Positions 58,701 through 63,639 of a stretch of DNA of 64,000 bases are shown one piece after another. Source of the DNA: Bettongia penicillata ogilbyi (taxonomy: Eukaryota > Chordata > Mammalia > Diprotodontia > Potoroidae); NCBI GenBank assembly GCA_023548195.1, contig JAJHZJ010000311.1, positions 2,743,836 through 2,807,835 on the forward strand, given 5' to 3'. Under the pieces are notes generated by a model. It searched no databases. It was not told the DNA's origin and saw only the letters and a list, made by a program, of their open reading frames with translations. The translations under genes were made by a program, and so were the position numbers. Positions within the stretch are counted from its first letter, which is position 1. Every line of letters starts with the position of its first letter.

Positions 58701-60733
58701 CTGTGCTCTTATGATAGTTCCTGGTCATCTAGGCTTGTCCCCCCACAGGCAGCATGCTGTTGCTAATGCCTCTCTCTCTCCCAGCAGGCAGTGGGAGAGT
58801 CCCCTATCAGTTCACCACCCTGGGACAGGCCTCAACAGAGTTTTCCAAACATTTGGATGGTGGCCTGTTTAACACTGGTACCCGATCAATTTCCATTTGT
58901 TTCCCCTGCCCTTCTATCCCTGCCTTTCTTTATTCCTTTGTGCGGGAGATGGAGTTTCCAGCATGGTCTTTGCCTTCATTTCTGGGGCATCCTGGCCCTT
59001 ATTCTCAGAAGAGTTCTCTGTCAATGGCATGCATGGTCCTTCTCCTGAATCCCCAAGTTCAGACCTCTCTGCAGCTCTGCTGGTTGCATACCACCATCCA
59101 TCCCCACGTAGCCATTATTCCAGCCTCTAAAAAGCAGGAAGACAGTCTCTTTTCCCCTCCTTCTCTCCTCCTCCCCACCATTGTTGGTAACTCTTTCTTT
59201 CTGGGAATGTAGGATACAATCTCATCCTCTTAAATCTCTCATCTTGTGTAAGGCTTTCTTTACCTGGGAGCAGGATGACACTTTGGTCCTTAACTCTCCA
59301 GCTTTCTTCCTTCTTTCTCAGTTTATCACTGCCCTGGTGGAATGGCCAGTGCAGTGTCTTTTCTCTCTCCACCCCAGGGGGTTCTGATGAAGTCCTCAGG
59401 GACCAGGGATGAACATCGACACTTGGGACTGGGGAGGAAATGTGGGCTGTCCCAGAGCAAGAGCTTTAGATGAGGTCTCAGGGCCTCCTGGGCCAAGCTG
59501 CTCCAGCTGGCAGCAGCCACCCTGTTTATCTCTTTCTCTCCGTGGTGTCTTGGTTACCACTGGCAATTCTAACAACCGTTGTTTCCCATGGCATCAACAA
59601 CTGACCTGTGTAGTGCTACCCAAGGTGGGTGGCTGATGAAGTGTGTGCTTTTCATTTTTATAAGCTGGATTTGGGCTCAGATGGGATAAGTGCTATGCAA
59701 ATTGTTTGTGGGGGAGAAAGGAAGAAGTATCTGGGAAGACCTCATTTTTCTCATCTATAAACCCAAAGGGCCATGCTAGATGAACTTCAGTTCTAACATC
59801 CTACGGTCCTATGAGGGACTGTCCTGTCAATAGTTCTCCATAGCCCATTCCAGAAATTCCTGCCTCTTAATTAACCCCTCCTAGATTAAACCCTGATGGT
59901 TACTCTCGTGTTCTGGATACCAGGACCTCTAGGGCCTTGGGTTAGTTAGCCTGGAGTCATTGCTGGGCTGTTTGACCTATGGACCTCAGTTTCTTTCTTT
60001 GTAAAATAGAAAGAATCAATGGTGCCCCAGGATTGTGGTAATGGGGTTGGGGGTGAACTTCTTGGAGAAAATGAGGTATTGTTGAGAAATATAAATTGGT
60101 TTTTAACATCTAGCCCCACTGGATGTCACTGAAGTTGACAAAGCCCTACTCTTCATTCTCGCCTTGATTTAATGACAGGTTTATAGAAAATCAATAATAG
60201 ATCATTTCAGTATTTGAGTTTATGTCAATTTCAGTGGGTCATTTTTGCCTAGGGTTGTGTCCTTTTCCTTTCTCTGGATGTCTGCCCATTATAGCTTCAT
60301 TTAGTCTTAATCATATAGTGGCCTTATTCCAAATGACAACATTACTATGTAGTTTGGGGACATTTTGCACCAAAACTCCACTGGGTCCCTGGTCTCATTC
60401 TTTTCTATCTCCCAATATGGCTTTCCTTATTTTTGTTTCTTGATGTCTGTTTCTGTACTCTCTCTCTTGGGGGTTATTTCACCACCTGGACTCGGGATCA
60501 TTCACTCTCCCATCAGAGGTGGTTGCATTTTGGTGATGGTCTAGACACAGTGCCTCGGTCTCCTTGAGGAAGGCAATTGGACTGCTACCTAGCCCTGGCT
60601 TGAAGGAATAACCAGTCTTCTCCCAGTCTAAATCATGTATCTTATCTCTTTCCTAGGTTACCCTTCCATCATCAGAAGTCAGAGTCCCAAAGCTCAGCCA
60701 CAGACTTGGAAATCTGGCAAGCAGACCTTGCTG
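21289..60733 (+). CDS. TRIM29: TRIM29 (ATDC), coding exons 1-8, 3' end outside window
   Basis: Eight exons join in phase: 21289-22092, 40622-40717, 41434-41667, 43020-43218, 49131-49217, 53739-53831, 55890-55985 and 60657-60733. They give 562 codons against 588 residues in human TRIM29, whose last roughly 20 residues come from an exon not found before 64000. TRIM29 is a RING-less TRIM-family protein of squamous and basal epithelia. In the literature it is a cytoplasmic scaffold linked to keratin filaments, p53/DNA-damage responses, and down-regulation of innate signalling by targeting NEMO and STING. Domains seen: disordered Ser/Gly/Lys-rich N-terminus (1-165), B-box 1 (about 173-211), B-box 2 (about 225-255), coiled coil (about 259-390), conserved middle (379-444), and a Ser/Tyr-rich tail. 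Splice borders are all AG/GT. Identification is strong. It is read as an intact gene, with no stops or frameshifts. Confidence 0.97.
22995..24260 (-). mobile_element. SINE cluster, minus strand
   Basis: Four pieces at about 22995-23205 (AGATTTAGAGTTGGAAGGGT), 23210-23470 (ATTTTATAGGTGAAGAAAAT), 23560-23745 (AAGAGGAAACTGAGGTCCAG) and 23990-24255 (CATTTGATTCTCATAATAAC...). The last includes a local ATTATT-rich duplication. Confidence 0.75.
25068..25440 (-). mobile_element. L3 LINE 3' fragment followed by MIR-type SINE
   Basis: 25068-25200 reads ATCACAGAACCTCTGAGTTG, then GGAAAGAACCTCAGAGGTCT, the reverse complement of an L3 3' end. A SINE follows at about 25200-25440 (CTATGTGCCAGGTACTATGC, GATGAGGAAACTAAGGCAGA). 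Confidence 0.75.
26115..26470 (+). mobile_element. SINEs in intron 1
   Basis: About 26115-26330 reads CAGCATGGTTCAGTGGACAG, GACCTTGGGCAAGTCACTTA. A short second piece near 26395-26470 (CCTCAGTTTCCTTAGCTGTA) joins an opposite-strand tail. Confidence 0.75.
26475..27250. other. Intron 1 stretch without recognised gene
   Basis: Resembles the internal, less conserved arm of a SINE-linked repeat (GAGAAGGTGACATAGAG, GAGCCATGGAAGGTTTTGGA), but the family is not identified. Confidence 0.4.
27255..27460 (-). mobile_element. SINE, minus strand
   Basis: ATCATAGCATTTAGAGCTGG, GGCCATTTAGTC, then GAGAAAACTGAGACCCAAAG. Confidence 0.75.
28125..28745 (-). mobile_element. CR1/L3 LINE 3' region, long fragment
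   Basis: Reads in reverse as the amniote L3 3' region: AGAATCACAGGATCTCAGAA, GGAGCCAAAATCTGCTTCTT, CTGAATATGCTCCAGCTTCT, CCCAGAACTGGACACAATAC, TTAGCTTTTTTGGCTTCCAG. About 620 bp long and collinear. Confidence 0.85.
28890..29590. mobile_element. Three SINEs in tandem order
   Basis: About 28890-29110 on the plus strand (CTGTGTGACCTTGGGCATGT), then 29160-29400 (GCATTTATTAAATGCTTACT, GAGGAAACTGAGGTTAACAG) and 29400-29590 (TGTGGAAACTGAGGCCCAGA) on the minus strand. Confidence 0.8.
29595..30320. other. Intron 1 stretch without recognised repeat or exon
   Basis: Repeat-poor, with open frames on both strands at 29534-30089 that resemble no known protein and lack matched splice sites of suitable phase. 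Confidence 0.4.
30320..30740 (+). mobile_element. Two marsupial tRNA/CORE-SINE copies in tandem
   Basis: First copy: GGGGCAACTAGGTGGTGCAG, TGGATAGAGCACTGGGTCCA, GTGACCCTGGGCAAGTCACT. Second copy from about 30520: AGAGAGTCTGGGTTGGAATC through GGCAAACCACTC and the tail GGGTTGGATATGACTGAAAT. The join suggests a SINE inserted in a SINE. Confidence 0.85.
30745..32230 (-). mobile_element. SINE pieces, minus strand
   Basis: About 30830-30990 (ATGCAAGGCACTGTC), 31545-31680 (CTACTATGTGCCAAGCCCTG), 31780-31900 (CATTTTACAGAGGAACCTGA) and 32015-32230 (AGTTTTCTTGGCAAAGATAC, GGGTTAAGTGACTTGCCCAA). AT-rich spacer at 30760-30840. Confidence 0.75.
32240..34515. other. Intron 1, repeat-poor purine-rich stretch
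   Basis: Few repeats. A strongly A/G-rich zone runs from about 32780 to 33780, with an (AGAAAG)n/(GAAGAA)n run at 33858-33892. The open frames there arise from the purine bias. No exon recognised. Confidence 0.5.
34525..35430. mobile_element. SINE cluster
   Basis: Plus-strand copies at about 34525-34720 (TCTGTGTGATCCTGGGCAGA, CAGTTTCCTCATCTGTAAAA) and 34735-34900 (CGGGCAAGTCACTGTAG). A minus-strand copy is at about 35260-35430 (AGTATTAGAGTTGGAAAGAA). Confidence 0.75.
36185..36380 (-). mobile_element. Decayed MIR-type SINE
   Basis: ATTTACAAAACCCTTTCCTC, then ACTGGAAACTGAGGCTCAGT. Confidence 0.6.
36450..36760. promoter_or_regulatory. Repeat-free island in intron 1, possible enhancer
   Basis: About 300 bp without repeat signature, of balanced base composition, flanked by SINE-rich DNA. 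Islands like this in a long first intron often carry enhancers. No specific factor site is claimed. Confidence 0.25.
37000..37560. promoter_or_regulatory. Repeat-free GC-richer island in intron 1, possible enhancer
   Basis: The longest repeat-free, moderately G/C-rich block in intron 1. Overlapping open frames on both strands (37001-37548) match no protein, so constraint here, if any, is more likely regulatory than coding. Confidence 0.3.
37680..38490 (-). mobile_element. SINE cluster, minus strand
   Basis: About 37685-37930 (TAGCATTTGTTAATCATAAG, GGTACTGTGCTAATCC), 37950-38095 (ACATAACACTTTGTAGGCTG), 38095-38170 (ACAGAATTTAGAGCAGGGAG) and 38300-38490 (GGAGCTGGAAGGGACCTTAG). A small TCATACGA direct repeat with AT-rich centre lies at 38208-38236. 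Confidence 0.7.
38800..39190 (+). mobile_element. Marsupial tRNA/CORE-SINE copies
   Basis: ACATCTAGGAGGTGCAGTGG, ATGTGACTCTGGGCAAGTCA, GGAGAAGAAAATGGCAAACC, AATTGGACACAACTGAACAA; then a MIR-type remnant to about 39190. Confidence 0.85.
39195..39770. other. Intron 1 stretch, mostly unrecognised
   Basis: A SINE remnant at about 39635-39745 (CAGGGTCACATAGCTGGTTA). The rest shows no gene. Confidence 0.45.
39775..40110 (+). mobile_element. SINE remnant followed by hAT-like remnant
   Basis: 39775-39900 is MIR-like. From 39906 the sequence CAGTGGTGTCAAACTCAGCT starts an A/T-rich dispersed repeat (TTTTGTTATATTTTTATTTA, TTTCCCAATTAATTTGAATC) that I recall as a non-autonomous DNA transposon. Family and right end are uncertain. 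Confidence 0.45.
40622..40717 (+). CDS. TRIM29: TRIM29 exon 2 (coiled coil)
   Basis: 96 nt, phase 0-0, encoding residues 269-300 ([11 protein letters not shown]... ending DRIK). Glu/Lys-rich heptads begin the coiled coil that follows the B-boxes in TRIM proteins. The acceptor has a long T/C tract ending CCCCACAG; the donor is AAG|gtgagg. Confidence 0.96.
41048..41100. repeat. Impure (GT)n in intron 2
   Basis: GT runs interrupted by GAGCGCGTGG-type units. Confidence 0.85.
41434..41667 (+). CDS. TRIM29: TRIM29 exon 3 (coiled coil)
   Basis: 234 nt, phase 0-0, encoding residues 301-378 ([12 protein letters not shown]... to SDSVLFLQ). It is very close to the human protein throughout and carries the long central coiled coil ([26 protein letters not shown]). 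The acceptor is TTACTCCAG|AGC, and the donor CAG|gtaatc is followed after 9 nt by a (CCAT)n microsatellite. Confidence 0.97.
41677..41721. repeat. (CCAT)n microsatellite next to a splice donor
   Basis: About 11 tetranucleotide units starting 9 nt after the exon 3 boundary, followed by a short T/C run. Confidence 0.95.
42125..42930. mobile_element. SINE cluster in intron 3
   Basis: Plus strand about 42125-42240 (GTGTGGTGTAATGGAAAGAG). Minus strand 42250-42505 (GAGGTTTTCTTGGCAAAGAT, GGGTTAAGTGACTTGCCCAG) nested within it. Plus strand 42515-42735 (GTGTGACCCTGGGCAAGTCA) and 42760-42930 (CAGTTTCCTCATCTGTGAAG). The last ends less than 100 nt from exon 4. Confidence 0.8.
43020..43218 (+). CDS. TRIM29: TRIM29 exon 4
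   Basis: 199 nt, phase 0 to 1, encoding residues 379-444 ([20 protein letters not shown]... ending RNHMEN) plus the first base of a Gly codon. This is the most strongly conserved region after the coiled coil in TRIM29. The acceptor is TTGGCAG|GAA and the donor AATG|gtaggt. A second donor, ACTG|gtaaga at 43234, lies 15 nt downstream and would stay in frame. Confidence 0.96.
43496..43684. repeat. Degenerate (GATA)n/(ATGG)n satellite-like tract
   Basis: TAGG, GATA and ATGG tetramers and A/T-rich derivatives over about 190 bp in intron 4. Confidence 0.85.
43690..44600. mobile_element. SINE pieces in intron 4
   Basis: Plus strand about 43690-43800 (CTGTGTGACCCTGGATGAGT). A detached SINE tail at 44160-44215 (GGTCATGAAGAGTTGGACAT). 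Minus strand about 44420-44600 (GAAAATGAGGCCCAGAGAAG). Confidence 0.7.
44760..46375. other. Repeat-poor 1.6-kb block in intron 4
   Basis: No SINE, LINE or simple repeat recognised and no exon of TRIM29 type. Could hold regulatory sequence or old unrecognised repeats. Confidence 0.4.
46385..47105 (-). mobile_element. Marsupial LINE-1 3' end (ORF2 C-terminus and 3' UTR)
   Basis: In reverse orientation the end of L1 ORF2 is visible at 46826-47023 ([34 protein letters not shown]), followed by the marsupial-type 3' UTR (46700-46490) and an A-rich tail toward about 46470. A GAAA tract sits within the UTR. The 5' part is truncated, so it is a non-functional fragment. Confidence 0.9.
46612..46692. 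repeat. (GAAA)n tract
   Basis: GAAA with GAGA interruptions, inside the minus-strand L1 3' UTR. Confidence 0.9.
47370..47585 (-). mobile_element. hAT-type DNA transposon remnant, inverted
   Basis: Ends at about 47570 with CCCAAATTAAGAACCTCTG, an inverted terminal segment of the CAGGGGTTCTTAACC family. Confidence 0.5.
47590..48665. mobile_element. SINE cluster in intron 4
   Basis: Minus strand 47590-47835 (GATTTCTTGGCAAAGAAACT, GAGGAAACTGAGGCAAAAAG). Plus strand 47905-48110 (CAATTTCCTCGTCTGTAAAA), 48130-48360 (GGAGCAGTTAGGTGGTACAG, GGAGAAGAAAATGGCAAATC) and 48475-48665 (CTATGGGACCTTGGGCATGT). A (GGAA)n tract at 48398-48475 follows the A-rich end of the third copy, as microsatellites often grow from SINE tails. 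Confidence 0.85.
48398..48475. repeat. (GGAA)n tract
   Basis: GGAA and GGGA units over about 78 bp. Confidence 0.9.
49131..49217 (+). CDS. TRIM29: TRIM29 exon 5
   Basis: 87 nt, phase 1-1. After completing Gly445 it encodes [16 protein letters not shown] then [12 protein letters not shown] (446-473). The [13 protein letters not shown] end is identical to the human protein, but the middle is about six residues shorter. The acceptor is TTTACCCCAG and the donor AAGG|gtaagc. Confidence 0.95.
49225..50290. other. Intron 5, no feature recognised
   Basis: Unique-looking A/T-rich sequence; no repeats or exon-like segments that I can name. Confidence 0.45.
50300..50830. mobile_element. SINEs in intron 5
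   Basis: Minus strand 50300-50555 (GTTTTCTTGGCAGACATACT, GAGGAAACTGAGGCAAATGG). Plus strand about 50705-50830 (CAGCTACCTCATCTGTAAAA). Confidence 0.8.
50835..51700. other. Intron 5, repeat-poor stretch
   Basis: C/T-rich on the + strand. The open frame at 50950-51300 has no recognisable domain and a composition consistent with chance. Confidence 0.4.
51710..52620. mobile_element. SINE cluster in intron 5
   Basis: Minus strand about 51715-51860 (CATTTTACAAATGGGGAAAC). Plus strand 51895-52030, 52190-52400 (ATCTGTGTGACTCTGGGTAA, GCTTAGCACAGGGCCTGGCA) and 52405-52620 (CCAGGCAAGTCATTTCACCT). Confidence 0.8.
52637..52737. repeat. (TA)n/(TG)n/(CA)n mixed tract
   Basis: Alternating TATATG, (AT)n and (AC)n over about 100 bp, just after a SINE end. 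Confidence 0.9.
52935..53170 (-). mobile_element. CR1/L3 LINE 3' fragment
   Basis: TTCACAGAATCACAGAGCTA, GAAAAGGGATTCCTTCTATG, AAGTGGTCATCTAACTTCTG, CTCCTGAGGCAGCCCATTTT: the L3 3' region in reverse. Confidence 0.8.
53739..53831 (+). CDS. TRIM29: TRIM29 exon 6
   Basis: 93 nt, phase 1-1. It encodes Ala474 (completed from exon 5), then [17 protein letters not shown] and [13 protein letters not shown] (475-504). Strong match to the Ser/Pro/Tyr-rich tail of human TRIM29. The acceptor is TTTCCTCAG and the donor AAAG|gtaaat. Confidence 0.95.
53975..54003. repeat. (TG)n microsatellite in intron 6
   Basis: About 13 TG units. Confidence 0.9.
54440..55185 (+). mobile_element. Two MIR-type SINEs in intron 6
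   Basis: About 54440-54660 (TCAGTTTCCTCATCTGCAAA) and 55015-55185 (TTTGGAGTCAGAGAGTCTGG, CCTGTGTGACCTTGAGTAAG). The rest of intron 6 shows nothing recognised. Confidence 0.75.
55890..55985 (+). CDS. TRIM29: TRIM29 exon 7
   Basis: 96 nt, phase 1-1. After Gly505 it encodes [18 protein letters not shown] and [13 protein letters not shown] (506-536), nearly identical to human. The acceptor is CTTCCCTACCAG and the donor AAAG|gtattg is of modest strength. Confidence 0.96.
56155..56410 (+). mobile_element. MIR-type SINEs in intron 7
   Basis: CACTGCTGTGTGACTTTTGG at about 56190 and GTGACCCTGGGCAAGTCGCT at about 56367. Confidence 0.7.
56568..56757. repeat. (TTCC)n microsatellite, about 185 bp
   Basis: Long nearly pure TTCC array with TTTC, CTCC and TC variants at the ends. 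The Leu-Pro-Ser/Phe repeat frame it creates is not a gene. Confidence 0.97.
56800..57320. other. Intron 7, no feature recognised
   Basis: Unique-looking sequence after the TTCC array. No exon or repeat is recognised. Confidence 0.45.
57330..57735. mobile_element. SINEs in intron 7
   Basis: Plus strand about 57330-57505 (GACCTCAGTTTTTTATCTGT). Minus strand 57530-57735 (GGTTTGCCATTTACTTCTCC, ACAGATAAGAAAACTGGGGC). Confidence 0.8.
57740..58520. other. Intron 7, no gene recognised
   Basis: Mostly unrecognised sequence; a decayed SINE tail lies near 58060-58110. Confidence 0.45.
58525..58715 (+). mobile_element. MIR-type SINE
   Basis: GTAGAAAGACTTTTAAACTG, CCTCAGTTTCTTAATCTGTA, then GATGGCCTCTGAATTCCCTT. 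Confidence 0.75.
58788..58877 (+). CDS. TRIM29: Candidate TRIM29 cassette exon between exons 7 and 8
   Basis: 90 nt, open and symmetrical (phase 1-1), so inclusion between exons 7 and 8 keeps the frame. It would insert a completed Gly, then [15 protein letters not shown] and [14 protein letters not shown]. Supporting signals: TGCTAAT branch-point-like motif at 58761-58767, a C/T tract, and tandem acceptors CAGCAG at 58782-58787. The donor CTG|gtaccc is weak, lacking G at +5. Ungapped, 8 of 30 residues equal those of exon 6 (R, Y, Q, G, S, E, L, T), with two Ser/Thr and one Tyr/Phe pairs. I do not recall this segment in human TRIM29, so it may be lineage-specific, alternative, or fossil. It could instead be chance in repeat-free intron sequence. 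Confidence 0.5.
58878..59930. other. Intron 7, repeat-poor
   Basis: No repeats recognised. The frame of the candidate cassette exon stays open to a stop at 59210-59212, so a read-through version would add about 110 residues without recognisable motifs. No evidence supports it as coding. Confidence 0.4.
59935..60100 (+). mobile_element. Decayed MIR-type SINE
   Basis: GACCTCAGTTTCTTTCTTTG, TAAAATAGAAAGAATCAATG. Confidence 0.6.
60657..60733 (+). CDS. TRIM29: TRIM29 exon 8 (penultimate)
   Basis: 77 nt, phase 1 to 0. After Gly537 it encodes [15 protein letters not shown] and [10 protein letters not shown] (538-562), matching the human segment ending GKQTML. The acceptor is CTTTCCTAG and the donor CTG|gtgagt is strong. 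The last coding exon (about 20 residues in human) was searched for by eye between here and 64000 and not found. Confidence 0.96.
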
Positions 60734-60951
60734 GTGAGTGAGGAGGCTGGGGGAAAGACAAGACCAGAGCATGCCTAGAAATTGGTTGCATGTCACTTTT
60801 CCAGGCAGGGAACACCCTCATTTTCTTGGGGGTAGGAAGGAAAGGAGGAGTACTCAACTGAGGTCACTCAACATGGTATATAGAGAGAAATCAATCCAGT
60901 AATAACTTAATAATCATTTCTTAAGTGGTGGGTACTTTGATTCTGGAGGTG

Positions 60952-60979
60952 CACACACACACACACACACACACACACC
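60952..60979. repeat. (CA)n microsatellite in intron 8
   Basis: About 14 CA units. Confidence 0.95.
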
Positions 60980-61044
60980 ACATGAAACAATCCCAACTCT
61001 CAAGAAGCTTATATTCTGTTGGAGAACCCTAGGAATCAGGCCAT

Positions 61045-61155
61045 AGGTAGTTATGTTACCATGAACAATTCATTTTACTTCTCTGAGCCTTAGTTTCCTT
61101 GTCTATAAAAGGAGAAGTTTGGATTAGGTGACTCCTAAGATTCTTTCCATTTCTC
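61045..61155 (+). mobile_element. MIR-type SINE remnant
   Basis: GCCTTAGTTTCCTTGTCTAT, then GGATTAGGTGACTCCTAAGA. Confidence 0.6.
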
Positions 61156-61159
61156 TGAT

Positions 61160-62060
61160 ATCTGAATTTCAATAAAGCATTTGACAAAATCTCTCATACT
61201 TGTGGACAAGATGGAGGGATGTAAGCTGGATGATGGTACAGCTGGATGAATTTGGAATTTGTTGAATGACTGGACCCAAATCAGAGTCATTCGTGTTTGG
61301 TGCCAACCTGGAAAGAAATCTCTAGTGGAATGCCTTATTAATTTGTCCTTGGGCCTATGCTGAAAAACATCTTAATTGATGGCTTAGATGAAGGCAGAGA
61401 AGGCACACTTATCAAATTGCCAATAACACGAAGCTGGGAGGGATAGATAACAAATTGGTTGACAGAAAAGGCTAGAGTGATAGGCCAAATTGAATACAAT
61501 GAAATTTAATAAAGACAAATGGAAACTCCTACATTTGCATTAAAAAAATTAGCTTCATACTTGCCAAAGAGAAAGACGGATGACTTGACAACAGTTTGTA
61601 TAAAGAAGTGTGGGGTTTTTGGTGGACTGTGAATTCAATATAAACCAACAGTACAGATGGCCCAGTTCCAAGGGTTATATTTTAGCAACATTGACAGTCA
61701 GAGATGATCAGTTGAAGGAACTTGGAATGTTGAGACTGGAGAAGAAAAGACTTAGGGGAAATCTGATTGCTGCCTTCAAATAATGTGAAGATGGATTTGC
61801 CTTGTTTTGCTTGAATCTTTAGAGAAGAAGTAGAAGCAATGAATAGAAGTTGGAGAGAGAGGAATTTCAACTTGATACCAGGGGGAATCAAAATTAGAAC
61901 TATCCAAAAGTGAACTGGTAGTGAGTTCTTCATCTCTGAAGTCACTAAGACTCTTCTTCAAGCTGAGAGTGAAGAGGCCCTTGTTGGGAATGTTGTTAGA
62001 AGAGGTTCTGCTTATCGAATTTGCTTTTGACATTCCTGTCAATTCTGAGATTCCATGGTG
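61160..62060 (+). mobile_element. CR1/L3 LINE, reverse-transcriptase remnant to 3' UTR
   Basis: About 900 bp of collinear L3. Around 61170 the sequence AAGCATTTGACAAAATCTCT gives a KAFDK-type RT motif. At 61310-61420 decayed SSG-PQ... and ND-DEG...L---AD-TKLGG-type segments of the CR1 reverse transcriptase can be read with stops and shifts. The 3' UTR follows (GGAACTTGGAATGTTGAGAC, TTGTTGGGAATGTTGTTAGA). It ends at GAGATTCCATGGTGTGGTGG, where the TTCCC array begins. The copy is non-functional. Confidence 0.85.
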
Positions 62061-62073
62061 TGGTGGTAGTATT

Positions 62074-62235
62074 CCTTCCCTTCCCTTCCCTTCCCTTCCC
62101 TTCCCTTCCCTTCCCTTCCCTTCCCTTCCCTTCCCTTCCCTTCCCTTCCCTTCCCTTCCCTTCCCTTCCCTCCCCTCCCCTCCCCTCCCCTCCCCTCCCC
62201 TCCCCTCCCCTCCCCTCCCCTCTCCTCTCCTCCCC
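62074..62235. repeat. (TTCCC)n then (TCCCC)n array
   Basis: About 20 TTCCC units followed by about 10 TCCCC units and a short TC-rich end. The minus strand is a G-rich pentamer array. Confidence 0.97.
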
Positions 62236-62534
62236 CAGTAAAGTAAGCATGAAGGGGGTCATATGAGTTTCCAGATTCAATGCAGCCTAAGAGTTACAGT
62301 GCCTGATTCTTTTCTGGGGTTCTCTGTGTATAAAATAAAATACACAGAATTACCAAGGAAACAAATCATTACAGTTATCAAAATATTGAAAATGCCACAT
62401 TCAGAGAATCCCCCTGAAATCTTTCCCCAGACTCTAAAAGAACCCCTGGTATAGACATTGATCTGTTGGAAAGTAAGTAGCCACCTCTGCCGTATGTCTG
62501 CTGTTGTTAATTCAGAAACTTCTAGGATCTAGAA

Positions 62535-62759
62535 TAGGGGGTGGGGAACCTGTGACCTCAAAGCCACCTGTGACCCTCTAGGTCCTCAAGTGTGGCCTTT
62601 TGACTGAGTCCAAACTTCACAGAACAAATCCTTTCTCTGCCCTCCTCCCCTCTCCCTTCCCCTCCTCCTTTCTTGTACAATTTGTACTCAATCAAAAGGC
62701 TGTGCCCAAGGACCTAGAGGGCCAAATGTAGCCTCAGGTTGGCAGGTTCCCCATCCCTG
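62535..62759. mobile_element. Palindromic hAT-type MITE, copy 3
   Basis: Left end AGGGGGTGGGGAACCTGTGA, right end GGCAGGTTCCCCATCCCTG. Internal arms GGTCCTCAAGTGTGGCC and CAAGGACCTAGAGGGCC pair as in copies at 12183 and 16483. A C/T-rich insert lies at 62636-62670. No target-site duplication is seen. Confidence 0.8.
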
Positions 62760-62764
62760 AAGAA

Positions 62765-63635
62765 GGTAGAAGACACCTCAGAAGCTCTCTAGTCCAATAC
62801 CTGTCACAGCAGGGCTTCCCCCGAAAAGAGTGGTTGAAACCGCTTAATAGGAGAAAGCCTTTAATTTATTGGTAAGGAGGGAAGTAATTGAGTGTATTTG
62901 AAATTTGGAGCTGGGCCCAGAGGCTCTGTAGCAGCAGCACTAAAAAAGCAAATAAGGGAAGAAAAAGAAAAAAAGAATTGTTCCCCATCCTATATATCCT
63001 TGCTCCCCAGAGGATCATTTCCTGGAAGAGAACACAGTCATACCCAAGTCCTAGGGGGAGGGGACCCCTTGGCCAGAGGCTTTCAAGGCCTGGGGCCCCC
63101 ACCAACATGACAGCAAGAACCATCAGGCAGGAATGAGACCGTCTCTCACAGTCCCATCATTAGAGTTGTTTGTTTCTGCTTTACTGTGTTTTTATTCTAT
63201 ACTACTAGTGGCTTCCCCAGTAGTATGCTCCTTTACTGATGCTACAGGGGTGGTGACCCCTTCCATAGCTCTCTATTGCTGCCATAGTCTACAAATGGCC
63301 TCCAAATGGATGTCCCTATCTTTTCCCTCATTGTACCTGAGATAGAGGTTGAGGTTCTCAAAGGGACTTTAGTAGCTTTGGTAGAAAAGAAGATAAAGCT
63401 AACTCACAGAAGAGAGAGCTTTTGAGTTACAGGCCCCAGGAGTTTTGTCCTATGATGTCTTTATCTAGCCGCAGAGGACAGCAGTTTCCTTGTCCCATTC
63501 CCATCTGACTCACTTCTAGGCCTGACCCAATTACATGGCAAACTACACTACTTCTGTCCTCTTTCTAGCCTCCCCTAATGCCAATTCCCTTTTTTCTCCC
63601 CAATTGGTGCCCCTTCTATACCCTTCCTATTTTCA
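62765..63635. other. Intron 8 or downstream, no exon recognised
   Basis: Starts with a short L3-like fragment (62770-62815). No stretch encoding the expected TRIM29 C-terminus (SHYRPFYVNK-like) occurs. Confidence 0.45.
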
Positions 63636-63639
63636 ATCT

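Noticed and set aside
58878..59212. Long read-through frame after the candidate cassette exon as an alternative last exon
   Set aside because: Downstream residues show no coding-like conservation or motif, and no clear polyadenylation signal follows closely.
61921..62280. Open frames with Pro-Ser-Leu or Gly-Arg-Glu repeats
   Set aside because: Translation of the TTCCC/TCCCC array.
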